Origin: Oxalobacteraceae bacterium CAVE-383
GTDB lineage: Bacteria > Pseudomonadota > Gammaproteobacteria > Burkholderiales > Burkholderiaceae_D
Assembly: GCA_004134995.1 (NCBI GenBank)
Contig: REGP01000007.1
Coordinates: 62,001 to 126,000, forward strand
DNA length: 64,000 bases
Direction: 5' to 3'
The position numbers were made by a program, and so were the translations under genes. The notes under the pieces are model-generated. The model worked only from the letters and a program-made list of their open reading frames with translations. It had not been told where the DNA came from and did no database searches. This document shows, one piece after another, positions 20,565 to 28,725 of the stretch (within the stretch, counting starts at the first letter, position 1; the number at the start of each line of letters is the position of its first letter).

Positions 20565-21402
20565 GTTGTTTCTCTCGTTGGATGGCCGATGCGGCAGTTG
20601 CAGTTGTCGTTGCAGTTGCAGCCGTGGCAACCGTTGCCGTGCATTCCACATCGGCTTGCGCGGAGCTCAACGCCGATTGCGAATCGACGCTTCGATCCAG
20701 CGCGATGTTGTAGGTAATGCGCGCGCCATAAGCCATGGGCGCCTGCGGATCGATGCGCACCTTGTCGAACACCAGCACGCGGCTGCCGAGTGTGAAACCT
20801 TCCTTGAGGTCGTGCGTGACCATGAAAATGGTCAGCCCGGTCTCGCGCCACAGCTTCAGCAGCAGCTCGTGCATGTCGCGCCGGATGCCGGGATCGAGCG
20901 CACCGAACGGCTCGTCCAGCAGCAGGATGCGCGGCTTCATGATCAGCGCCTGCGCGATGGCCAGGCGCTGCTGCATGCCGCCGGAAAGCTGGCTCGGATA
21001 TTTATCCATCGAACCCTGCAGGCCGACCCGCTCCAGCATGGCGACGGCTTCCTCCATGGCAGCCCGGCGGCGCGCGCCGAACAGGCGCCCGGTGAAAGGC
21101 GCTTGCGGCAGTTCGAGGCCGATCAGCACATTGCGCAGCACGCTCAAATGTTCAAACACCGAGTAGCGCTGGAACACCACGCCGCGATGCCGGTCGGGTT
21201 CCTGCGGCAGCGCCTCGCCGTCCAGCAGAATGCTGCCTTTGGTCGGCTGCTCTTGCCCCAGCAGCATGCGCAGGAAAGTCGATTTGCCGCAGCCGGAAGC
21301 GCCGACCATCGAGCAGAATTCGCCTTCCTTGACGCTCAGGTTGAGCTGCTCCAGCACCACCTGATCGCCGTATTTTTTCCAGACGTTGCGCACTTCAATC
21401 AT
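20548..21402 (-). CDS. ABC transporter ATP-binding protein (guanidine/urea-type importer)
   Basis: 284 residues. Walker A GASGCGKST near 36, signature QLSGGMQQR near 140, Walker B ILLLDEPFGALD near 160 and the H-loop VTHD are all present; it is close to the nitrate/taurine importer ATPases. The last 30 or so residues are a low-complexity Ala/Thr run (TATVATAATATTTATAAS) from a GTTGCA-type DNA repeat, not part of the usual fold. Its ATG overlaps the permease stop. It energises import of the operon's nitrogen substrate. Confidence 0.92.
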   Translation of the reverse strand: MIEVRNVWKKYGDQVVLEQLNLSVKEGEFCSMVGASGCGKSTFLRMLLGQEQPTKGSILLDGEALPQEPDRHRGVVFQRYSVFEHLSVLRNVLIGLELPQAPFTGRLFGARRRAAMEEAVAMLERVGLQGSMDKYPSQLSGGMQQRLAIAQALIMKPRILLLDEPFGALDPGIRRDMHELLLKLWRETGLTIFMVTHDLKEGFTLGSRVLVFDKVRIDPQAPMAYGARITYNIALDRSVDSQSALSSAQADVECTATVATAATATTTATAASAIQREKQHGITS

Positions 21403-22214
21403 GACTGGCTCCCTCCGAACCATGGAAAGGCGCGCCGGGTGATGCGGTCCAGCGCGAAATCCATGAGCCATGCGAGCAGCGTGATCCAGGCCACATACGG
21501 CAGGATGATGTCCATGGCCAGATAGCGCCGCACCAGGAAGATGCGGTAGCCCAGGCCGTCGGTCGCGGCGATCGCCTCGGCCGCGATCAGGAACAGCCAT
21601 GTCGATCCCAGCGAAAGCCTGATCGCCACCAGCAGCCGCGGCATCAATTGCGGCAGGATCACGCGCAGCACCAGGGTCCAGCTGCTGGCGCCCAGCGTCT
21701 GCGCCTTGACCCATATTTCGCGCGGGATTTCGTTGGCGCGCTGTTGCAGATCGCGCACCATGATCGGCGTGATGCCGATCACGATCAGCACCACCTTCGA
21801 CAGTTCGTCGAGACCGAACACAATGAACAGGATCGGCAGCAAGGCCAGCGGCGGAATCATCGAGACCACCGTGACGAACGGCGAAAACGCCGCCGCGAAC
21901 AAAGGGATGCTGCCCAGCAGGATGCCGGCGATCAGCGCCAGGACGGCGCTGACCGTCAGCCCGATGGCCAGGCGCTTCAGGCTGGCTTCGGTATCGACCC
22001 ACAGCAGATACTCGCCGGTGCGCTTGTCTTCGACGAAGGCATAGCTTTTGACGGCGTCGGCCATTTGCCCGACGCTCGGCAGCAGCTTGTCGTCCGGATT
22101 GTCCGCCAGCCTTGCCGTCGATCCGCCGATGTAGATGGCGATCAGCAGGATGAAAGGCAGCAGCATCAGGAAGACTGCGTTTCCTTTGCCTGGACGCCGA
22201 TTGATAAGACGCAT
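21399..22214 (-). CDS. ABC transporter permease (guanidine/urea-type importer)
   Basis: 271 residues with about six membrane segments. The cytoplasmic EAA-type loop reads AQTLGASSWTLVLRVILPQLMPRLL, typical of the nitrate/sulfonate/taurine permease group. An N-terminal periplasmic stretch (TARLADNPDDKLLPS) follows the first helix, as in other urea-carboxylase-associated permeases. It lies between the binding protein (50 bp upstream) and the ATPase (4-bp overlap), so all three form one importer. Confidence 0.92.
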   Translation of the reverse strand: MRLINRRPGKGNAVFLMLLPFILLIAIYIGGSTARLADNPDDKLLPSVGQMADAVKSYAFVEDKRTGEYLLWVDTEASLKRLAIGLTVSAVLALIAGILLGSIPLFAAAFSPFVTVVSMIPPLALLPILFIVFGLDELSKVVLIVIGITPIMVRDLQQRANEIPREIWVKAQTLGASSWTLVLRVILPQLMPRLLVAIRLSLGSTWLFLIAAEAIAATDGLGYRIFLVRRYLAMDIILPYVAWITLLAWLMDFALDRITRRAFPWFGGSQS

Positions 22215-22264
22215 GGGTTGGATTCTCTCGTTTGGGTTTTATTTGGGTTCAGCCGCGCCCGTGC

Positions 22265-23338
22265 TTACAGCTTGCCTTCGGCCGCCATGCGCACATAGGT
22301 CTGGTCGAAGCGCAGCTTGACGTTTTTCTTGTTGCCGACCACCGCGCCGCCGTCGAAGGCGATGCCGATCGCATCCGCGTTAGGCACGCCCTTGCCGAGA
22401 ATGCCGTGATCGAAAGAAAACTTGGCGACCTTGGTCATGACCTTTGGCATGTCGGGATTGGTGGCGAATTCCAGCGCGGATTTCGGCGTCCTGAACAGTG
22501 CGGTGTCGGCCAGTTGCGCATTGAAGCCGGCCAGATCGGTGCCGGAAGCCTTGGCCATTGCGTTGAGCGATTTGGTGGCGCGATCGTCCTTGGCGGACAT
22601 CACAGCCAGCATTTCGTACCAGGCGCCGGTCAGGGCTTTGCCGAAGTTGGGATTCTCGCTGAGGGTCTTGGTGTTCACCACCATCATGTCCATGATTTCG
22701 CCCGGCAATTGCTTGGACGTATAGATTTGCGTGACGTCCTTGCCGGCGGCGATATCGGCCAGCATCGGATTCCAGGTGACGACATTCTTCACCGACGGCG
22801 TGGCGAAAGCGGCGACCATGTCGGCATCGCTGGTATTGACGACCTTGAGGTCGCGCTCACTCATGCCGGCCGATTCCAGCGCGCGCGCCAGGAAGTAATG
22901 CGAGACCGAAAACTCCACCAGATTGACGGTCTGGCCTTTCAGATCGGCGAGCTTCTTGTTCTTGCCCTTCATCACGATGCCGTCGTTGCCGTTCGAATAA
23001 TCGCCGACGATGATGGCGGTCGAATCGACGCCGCCGGCGGCGGGAATGGTCAGCGCATCCATATTGGTCATGGCGCAGCCGTCGAACTTGCCGGCGGTGT
23101 ATTGATTGATGGATTCGACGTAATCGTTGAGTTGAACAACCTCGATCTTGACGCCGTATTTCTTGCCCCATTTGGCGAAGATGCCTTGCGATTGCGCTTC
23201 CATCCACGGCATGAAGCCGGCATAGATCGAGGAGCAGACCTTGAAGTCGGTGCGCGGAGCGGCTTGCGCCGAGGAGATGCCGGTCAGGGATGCAAAACAG
23301 AACGCCGAAGTACAGAGAAGACGAGAAAGCTTTGACAT
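22265..23338 (-). CDS. ABC transporter periplasmic substrate-binding protein (guanidine/urea-type)
   Basis: 357 residues with a signal peptide (MSKLSRLLCTSAFCFASLTG, cleavage about AQAAP). The mature part is a TauA/NMT1-like two-lobed binding protein (KVCSSIYAGFMPWMEAQSQG at its start). It is the first gene of the operon and follows the guanidine-I riboswitch by about 65 bp, so the ligand is probably guanidine. Start ATG at 23338 follows GAGGATATCCCC. Confidence 0.92.
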   Translation of the reverse strand: MSKLSRLLCTSAFCFASLTGISSAQAAPRTDFKVCSSIYAGFMPWMEAQSQGIFAKWGKKYGVKIEVVQLNDYVESINQYTAGKFDGCAMTNMDALTIPAAGGVDSTAIIVGDYSNGNDGIVMKGKNKKLADLKGQTVNLVEFSVSHYFLARALESAGMSERDLKVVNTSDADMVAAFATPSVKNVVTWNPMLADIAAGKDVTQIYTSKQLPGEIMDMMVVNTKTLSENPNFGKALTGAWYEMLAVMSAKDDRATKSLNAMAKASGTDLAGFNAQLADTALFRTPKSALEFATNPDMPKVMTKVAKFSFDHGILGKGVPNADAIGIAFDGGAVVGNKKNVKLRFDQTYVRMAAEGKL

Positions 23339-23404
23339 GGGGATATCCTCATGAAGGGTGGATGGATAAATGCTGGGAGCAGCGCGACCTTGCGATCGCG
23401 ACCA

Positions 23405-23494
23405 TCTCCCGGGTTTTTATCCCGCCGTGTAACCCCTTCCGAGGTCGACAGCTCTCGGACCAGCACTCGCTCAACGCGAATCGGAACCCTAGCC
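23405..23494 (-). promoter_or_regulatory. Guanidine-I (ykkC) riboswitch
   Basis: Read leftward, the conserved blocks occur in order: GGCTAGGGTTCCG (23494-23482), TGCTGGTCCGAGAG (about 23465-23452), ACGGCGGGA (about 23428-23420) and AACCCGGGAGA (23415-23405). These match the guanidine-I consensus almost base for base. It lies in the leader of the ABC transporter-carboxylase operon and should switch it on with guanidine. Downstream, CTCCC (23376-23380) could pair with the conserved GGGAG at the aptamer 3' end, a possible switching helix. No T-run follows, so the control mode is unclear. Confidence 0.95.
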
Positions 23495-23904
23495 GTCCAT
23501 TGCAAATTGTATTGTGCAAACCGGTGTAGCGCCGGCTCCCGATGAACAGCAAAGCACGAGCCGTGCCAGCTTTTGGCGGCAAGCTGCGCTTTTCTGTAAA
23601 TATCCTGTAAGTTCCTGTGTCCGCACTTTGAAAGCGCAGCGAAAGCTTGACGTAAAAAAAAGCCGCGGCGCGTCCGCAAAATCAAAAACCGGCGCAAGTT
23701 TGGTGCGAATTGCGGAAAAACTTTCCAAGTTGGTGCGCGGCGCCGCATGCCGCGATGTGTTCATTGCATCGCACGGCGTTTGGCATAAATCATGCATGAT
23801 CCTTTTCATCTCGCAACCGCGAGCCAAGACGACTTGGGCCGGCATCGCTTGCATGCGCGGCAGACACTCTGGACGGCCAGGCACTTTTACAAAGGAGTTG
23901 CAAA
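23495..23904. other. Divergent regulatory gap between guanidine operon and 23905 gene
   Basis: No gene is visible in these 410 bp. It holds the minus-strand sigma-54-like site above and a second such site on the plus strand at 23781-23795 (TGGCAT-N5-ATGC) pointing to the gene at 23905. Two TTGGTGCG half-motifs near 23699 and 23729 could be activator sites, but neither forms a full NtrC dyad. Confidence 0.5.
23554..23568 (-). promoter_or_regulatory. Sigma-54-like -24/-12 promoter of the guanidine operon
   Basis: On the minus strand TGGCACGGCTCGTGC has the GG-N10-GC spacing and near-consensus TGGCAC of sigma-54 promoters. It lies about 60 bp upstream of the riboswitch, so a start near 23542 would include the whole aptamer. 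Sigma-54 (NtrC) control is common for nitrogen-scavenging operons. Inferred from sequence only. Confidence 0.5.
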
Positions 23905-24873
23905 GTGTCCAAGGTCCAAAGCAGAACCATGCATCTCGGCGAGCTGCTGCAAGCGCACGCCTTCCCTTCCGCGCATCACGTTCCCGACTGGATGATGGGT
24001 TTATACCGCCGTCATTGCATTGCCTTCGCCGACGGAACGAGCGATACCGAGACCCAGGTATTCTGGCTGCAGAGCCGCAATTTCTCCATCGATCTGCGCT
24101 TGCCGCGCAACAACGGCCTGGTGGCCGCAGCCAAGCCGTGGGCGCAATATGCCGAAGCCGAATTGCGGGTGCTTGGCCAATACGAAGGATGGGTGGCGCA
24201 GTCGGTCTGGGACGGCAAACAATTGGTCTGGCGCGAACCCACCGCGCTGCAACTGCACGACCGCTGGCCCGAGCCGGCGCCGCTGCAACGCGTGGGCAAC
24301 TGCATGATCGAGTTCGCGCCTAGCGGCATCTATGTCGAAGACTGGCGGCTGCAGCCGTCGAAGCCGGGGCCGCTGATCGGCCTGCGCCTGACGGAAGAGC
24401 GCGAACTCGCCGGCGGCAAGCTGCGCCATCGCGGCGGCGGACTGATCGTCAGCGGCGACTACGCGGGACTGGTGCTGGGACGGGCGCAGGAGCCGGAGCA
24501 GACGCAGGAGCCGCTGCTGCGGCATGTGCTGGCGGCGGCCGGCGATGCGGCGGCGCTGGGCCGGCTGTTCAATTTCGAAACCTCTATCGCCCGCGGTTCG
24601 ATGGCGAGCGGCTATGAGGTAACGCATTCAACGCTGCCGGGACGCGCGGGACAAGCGCTGTTGCCGCTCGACGGTTTTTCGCTCGGAGCCGACGGCACAG
24701 TGCATCAGCGGACCGAAGCCGCCGACGGCGTCGCCGTGGAACGGATCTTCACCATCGACGCACTCGAAAAACAATATGCGTGGCCGCAGGCGACACCCGC
24801 GACGGCGCCCAGCCAAGCCTGGGCCGACCGCGAAGCCGCTACGCTCAAGCGCTATACGCGCGCTTTGATCTGA
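23905..24873 (+). CDS. Conserved-looking protein of unknown function
   Basis: 322 residues from GTG at 23905, set by AAAGGAG at 23891-23897. I do not recognise the family. There is no signal peptide or membrane segment. The protein is rich in Trp and Tyr and has beta-type stretches such as [16 protein letters not shown] and [20 protein letters not shown], which suggests a cytosolic, mostly beta, possibly lipocalin-like fold. It is divergent from the guanidine operon and followed 8 bp later by bioB, so it is probably co-expressed with biotin synthase and perhaps linked to guanidine use. Confidence 0.75.
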   Translation: MSKVQSRTMHLGELLQAHAFPSAHHVPDWMMGLYRRHCIAFADGTSDTETQVFWLQSRNFSIDLRLPRNNGLVAAAKPWAQYAEAELRVLGQYEGWVAQSVWDGKQLVWREPTALQLHDRWPEPAPLQRVGNCMIEFAPSGIYVEDWRLQPSKPGPLIGLRLTEERELAGGKLRHRGGGLIVSGDYAGLVLGRAQEPEQTQEPLLRHVLAAAGDAAALGRLFNFETSIARGSMASGYEVTHSTLPGRAGQALLPLDGFSLGADGTVHQRTEAADGVAVERIFTIDALEKQYAWPQATPATAPSQAWADREAATLKRYTRALI

Positions 24874-24881
24874 GGAAAACC

Positions 24882-25949
24882 ATGTCCAATATTACCGAAC
24901 CGAACGCAAGCTCCACCTCCACCTCCACCTCCACCGCCGCTTCCGCCGGCCAACATGCCCGGCCCGTCGTCCTGCATCGTCCTGCCGCGCCGCCGGCAGC
25001 GCATGCGCAATCCGGGCGCTGGACCCTGGCCGCCATCCAGGAACTGTTCGACATGCCTTTGATGGACCTGCTGTTCCAGGCGCAGACCGTGCATCGCCAA
25101 CATTGGCCGGCCGGCGACATCGAACTGGCCACGCTGTTGTCGGTGAAGACCGGCGGCTGCCCCGAAAACTGCGGCTATTGCCCGCAGTCCTCGGCTTTCG
25201 ATACCGGCGTCAAGGCGCAGAAGCTGATGGCCGTGGACGAGGTGGTGCGCGCCGCGCAGGCCGCCAAGGACGCCGGCGCGACCCGCTTCTGCATGGGCGC
25301 CGCATGGCGCGCACCAAAGGATCGCGATGTGGAAAAAGTGGCGCGGCTGATCGAAGCCGTGAAGGGTCTCGGCCTGCAAACCTGCGCCACGCTCGGCATG
25401 CTGGAAGCCGGCCAGGCGCAAACCCTGAAACAGGCAGGCCTGGATTACTACAATCACAATCTCGACACCGCGCCCGACTATTACGCCGAGGTGGTCGACA
25501 CTCGCACTTACGGGGACCGGCTCGACACCCTGGCGCATGTGCGCGCGGCCGGCATCAGCGTATGCTGCGGCGGCATCGTGGGCATGGGCGAACAGCCGGT
25601 GCACCGCGCCGGGCTGATCGCGCAACTGGCCAATCTGGATCCGTATCCGGAATCGGTGCCGATCAACAGCCTGGTGCAGGTGCCCGGCACGCCGCTGGCC
25701 GATAGCGCGCCCATCGATCCGCTGGATTTTGTGCGGGTGATCGCGGTGGCGCGCATCACGATGCCGAAAGCGCGGGTGCGTCTTTCGGCGGGGCGCCAGC
25801 AATTGGGCGAAGCGGTGCAGGCCCTGTGTTTCCTGGCCGGCGCCAATTCGATTTTCTATGGCGACAAGCTGCTCGTCACCGGCAATCCGGATGTGCAGGC
25901 CGACGTCGCGCTGCTGAAAAAACTGGGGCTGAACGGACTTACGCCGTAA
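24882..25949 (+). CDS. bioB: Biotin synthase
   Basis: 355 residues. The radical-SAM motif [10 protein letters not shown] (CxxxCxxC) is near residue 90, followed by the conserved NHNLDT and [16 protein letters not shown] stretches (auxiliary 2Fe-2S region). It inserts sulfur into dethiobiotin. The N-terminus carries a low-complexity Ser/Thr run ([12 protein letters not shown]) not usual for BioB. The ATG at 24882 follows GAGGAAAA. Only bioB of the biotin pathway is here, next to a biotin-dependent carboxylase operon, which suggests matched biotin supply. Its last 11 bp overlap the convergent ycaQ-like gene. Confidence 0.96.
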   Translation: MSNITEPNASSTSTSTSTAASAGQHARPVVLHRPAAPPAAHAQSGRWTLAAIQELFDMPLMDLLFQAQTVHRQHWPAGDIELATLLSVKTGGCPENCGYCPQSSAFDTGVKAQKLMAVDEVVRAAQAAKDAGATRFCMGAAWRAPKDRDVEKVARLIEAVKGLGLQTCATLGMLEAGQAQTLKQAGLDYYNHNLDTAPDYYAEVVDTRTYGDRLDTLAHVRAAGISVCCGGIVGMGEQPVHRAGLIAQLANLDPYPESVPINSLVQVPGTPLADSAPIDPLDFVRVIAVARITMPKARVRLSAGRQQLGEAVQALCFLAGANSIFYGDKLLVTGNPDVQADVALLKKLGLNGLTP

Positions 25950-27090
25950 ACTGAAATGCCTCGAAGCGATGCAGTTTCTCTTCGATGGCTTTCTTGTGGC
26001 GCGCGGTCTGGCGCGCAGGCCGGCCGCCCGCGCCGACCCAGCTCCATTGCTGCAGCAACAGCTTGCCGCGTTCTCGATCGGCCTTGAGGTCGAGCACGGC
26101 GGCGATCTCGCCGTCGACCAGGACGGGCAGGCCGAAATAGCCGAACCGGCGTTTTTCCTTCGGCACGTAGGCTTCGAAGACATGCTGGTAATCGAAGAAG
26201 GCGTGCAATCGCTTGCGCTGGATGATCAAGGGATCGAACGGCGACAGGATGTGCACGCCTTGCACCGCATCGGGAATATCGTCCAGCGCCGCCGGCGCGA
26301 TCCAATGTTGCGCCTTGGTCCCATGCGCCAGCGCGGCCGGCAGCAGCGTTCCGCGCCGCACGCGGGATTCGATGGCGCGCAGCACCAGCGGCTTGCGCGG
26401 CGCGTTGAGATGGCAGATTGAATCCAGGCTGACCAGGCCTTGCGATTTCAATGCGCGGTCGATGAGATAGTCCGTGATCTGGCTTTGGGAGGCGGGCCGC
26501 GGCGCTTTCTCCCATTGGAAATGGCGGTCCGCCAGCTCGTAGGTTTTGAGCATGCCGGCGCGTTCGCTGACGACCAGCTTGCCGGCATAAAAAGCGAACT
26601 GCAGTGCGCGTTTGGACGGCTTGCGGCTGCCCCAGGCGTGCGTTTTATCGACCAGCTCGTCATCGTCGATATCGCGTATCGACAACGCGCCGTCTTCGCG
26701 GATGCGCGCGATGACTTTATTGACTTCAGCCGGCGTGGCGGCGTGAAAGCGGCTGCGCCCCGACTTGGCATGCGCCTTCATGTCGGCGATGAAATATTTC
26801 AGATCGGCGGTGGGAACGTACGACAGGGCATGCGTCCAGTATTCGAATACCGACTTGTCGACGCTTTGCGCCTGCTGCAGATGCCGGCGCCGGTAGTCCG
26901 GAATCCGGGTCCAGAGTATATGGTGATGGCAGCGCTCGATGACGTTGATGGTGTCGATCTGCACGTAACCGAGATGTTCCACGGCCGCCCGTGTCGCCTC
27001 GGCGCCGCTGCCGAAGGGAGCGTCGGTATCCAGCCTTTGCGCGCGCAGCCAGATGCGGCGGGCTTGCGATTGTGTCAGGGTCACGCTCAT
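25939..27090 (-). CDS. YcaQ/AlkZ-family DNA glycosylase (HTH_42)
   Basis: 383 residues from the ATG at 27090. The sequence has the winged-helix repeats of the HTH_42 family and the QxD catalytic motif as [13 protein letters not shown] near residue 40. Later conserved parts include [14 protein letters not shown] and [13 protein letters not shown]. Family members excise alkylated bases or unhook interstrand crosslinks; the QxD form matches YcaQ (AlkX) rather than the QxQ AlkZ. It starts 4 bp after the ada-like gene, so the two form an alkylation-repair operon. Confidence 0.85.
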   Translation of the reverse strand: MSVTLTQSQARRIWLRAQRLDTDAPFGSGAEATRAAVEHLGYVQIDTINVIERCHHHILWTRIPDYRRRHLQQAQSVDKSVFEYWTHALSYVPTADLKYFIADMKAHAKSGRSRFHAATPAEVNKVIARIREDGALSIRDIDDDELVDKTHAWGSRKPSKRALQFAFYAGKLVVSERAGMLKTYELADRHFQWEKAPRPASQSQITDYLIDRALKSQGLVSLDSICHLNAPRKPLVLRAIESRVRRGTLLPAALAHGTKAQHWIAPAALDDIPDAVQGVHILSPFDPLIIQRKRLHAFFDYQHVFEAYVPKEKRRFGYFGLPVLVDGEIAAVLDLKADRERGKLLLQQWSWVGAGGRPARQTARHKKAIEEKLHRFEAFQFTA

Positions 27091-27094
27091 GGAT

Positions 27095-28021
27095 TCAGCC
27101 GCGTTCGCGCTCCGGTCCATGTTCGCGCTCCAGCAATTCGCGCTTGCGCTCCACGCCCCAGCGATAGCCGGAAAGGTCGCCATCCTTGCACACCACGCGA
27201 TGGCAGGGAATGGCCACCGCGATTGCATTGGCGCCGCAAGCCTGCGCCACCGCGCGCGCGGATTTTGGCGAACCGATGCGCTCGGCGACCTGCGCGTAAC
27301 TGACCACCACGCCGGGCGGAATTTCGCGCAGCGCCTGCCAGACGCGTTCCTGGAACGCGGTGCCGCGCACGTCCAGCGGCAAATTCAATCCAAGCGCCGG
27401 CGCTTCGACGAAACCCACCACTTGCGCGACCAGTTGTTCGAAGCCGCTGTCGCCGCCGATCAATTGCGCCTTCGGAAACTGATCCTGCAGGTCGCGCACC
27501 AAACGGTCCGGATCGTCGCCCAGCAGGATGGCGCAGATGCCGCGCCGGCTTTGCGCCACCAGAATCGCGCCCAATGAAGTCTGGCCGACCGCGAAACGGA
27601 TCGTGGCGTTGCGGCCGCCGGCGCGGTATTCGCGCGCCTGCATGCCGAGCCGGGCCTCGGCGGTTTCGTAGAAGCGGCTGTTGGCGTTGAAGCCGGCGTC
27701 GTAGATGGCATCCGTAATTGAACCTGAACCGCCGGCGGCGGCCCGATCCAGGCCGGCACGCAGGCGGCGCGCCCGAAAGGCATCGGCATAGGCTTTCGGC
27801 GTCAGGCCGGTCTCGGCCTTGAAGATGCGATGGAAGTGGAAGCGGCTCATGCCGAGTTGCGCCGCCAGTTGTTCCAGCGAGGGCGGCGTTTCCGCCTGTT
27901 CGATCAGATGGCAGGCCTGCACTACCAGGGCCGCGTGCGCTGCCGCAGCCGCAGCCGAGCATGCGACGGCGTGGCCTTCCTGGCTTGCCTGCGCTTTCCG
28001 ATCCGGCCCTGCTTGCGGCAT
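27095..28021 (-). CDS. Ada-like protein: AraC HTH plus O6-methylguanine-DNA methyltransferase
   Basis: 308 residues. An AraC-type HTH spans about 40-130 ([24 protein letters not shown] in it), then the methyltransferase N-lobe and the active-site IPCHRVV with Cys273. The N-terminal zinc/methylphosphotriester domain of full Ada, with its sensor cysteine, is absent; the first 35 residues are Ala-rich. So the protein can repair O6-methylguanine, but the classical Ada activation switch is missing. ATG at 28021 follows GGAG. It is divergent from msrA across 83 bp. Confidence 0.9.
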   Translation of the reverse strand: MPQAGPDRKAQASQEGHAVACSAAAAAAHAALVVQACHLIEQAETPPSLEQLAAQLGMSRFHFHRIFKAETGLTPKAYADAFRARRLRAGLDRAAAGGSGSITDAIYDAGFNANSRFYETAEARLGMQAREYRAGGRNATIRFAVGQTSLGAILVAQSRRGICAILLGDDPDRLVRDLQDQFPKAQLIGGDSGFEQLVAQVVGFVEAPALGLNLPLDVRGTAFQERVWQALREIPPGVVVSYAQVAERIGSPKSARAVAQACGANAIAVAIPCHRVVCKDGDLSGYRWGVERKRELLEREHGPERERG

Positions 28022-28104
28022 TGCTGCTCCAATTCGATAGAAGAATACGTACCGCGGATTCTATCTCTATACTGGCGCTATTGCAGAGACACGGGAGCAA
28101 GGAC

Positions 28105-28707
28105 ATGACGACTACAGCGACAGCAGGGACATCGGCGGCCACCACCGCAGGCACAGCGAAGGCGACCGAAACCGCCATTCTCGCGGGCGGCTGCTTCTGG
28201 GGCATGCAGGATTTATTGCGCAGCTATCCGGGCGTGCTTTCCACCCGGGTCGGCTATACCGGCGGCGACGTGGCCAATGCCACTTACCGCAATCACGGCA
28301 CGCACGCCGAAGGCATCGAAGTCATCTTCGATCCGGCGGTCATTACCTATCGCGACATCCTGGAATTTTTCTTCCAGATTCACGATCCGAGCACGCCGAA
28401 CCGCCAGGGCAACGATATGGGCAGCAGTTACCGCTCCGGCATTTATTACCTGGACGAGCGGCAGAAGCAAATTGCGGAAGACACCATCGCGGACGTCGAT
28501 GCGTCCGGCTTATGGCCGGGAAAAGTGGTGACGGAAGTGGCGCCGGCCGGCCCGTTCTGGGAGGCCGAAATCGAACATCAGGATTATCTGCTGCGCATTC
28601 CGAACGGCTATACCTGCCATTTCGTGCGGCCGAAATGGAAACTGCCGAAGCGTGGCGCGGCGGCGAAGATTGGGGAAATGCTGCTCAAGCCGTTTCAGAA
28701 AAGCTAG
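28105..28707 (+). CDS. msrA: Peptide methionine sulfoxide reductase MsrA
   Basis: 200 residues. The catalytic motif GGCFWG is at about 30-35, followed by [12 protein letters not shown] and the [14 protein letters not shown] block, all diagnostic of MsrA. It reduces methionine-S-sulfoxide in proteins in the cytosol. The N-terminus has a Thr/Ala-rich stretch before the core. ATG at 28105 is preceded by GGGAGCAAGGAC. It is divergent from the ada-like gene and convergent with the AAA+ gene, with no terminator visible in the 18-bp gap. Confidence 0.96.
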   Translation: MTTTATAGTSAATTAGTAKATETAILAGGCFWGMQDLLRSYPGVLSTRVGYTGGDVANATYRNHGTHAEGIEVIFDPAVITYRDILEFFFQIHDPSTPNRQGNDMGSSYRSGIYYLDERQKQIAEDTIADVDASGLWPGKVVTEVAPAGPFWEAEIEHQDYLLRIPNGYTCHFVRPKWKLPKRGAAAKIGEMLLKPFQKS

Positions 28708-28725
28708 CCGCGGCTTGCTGCAATT

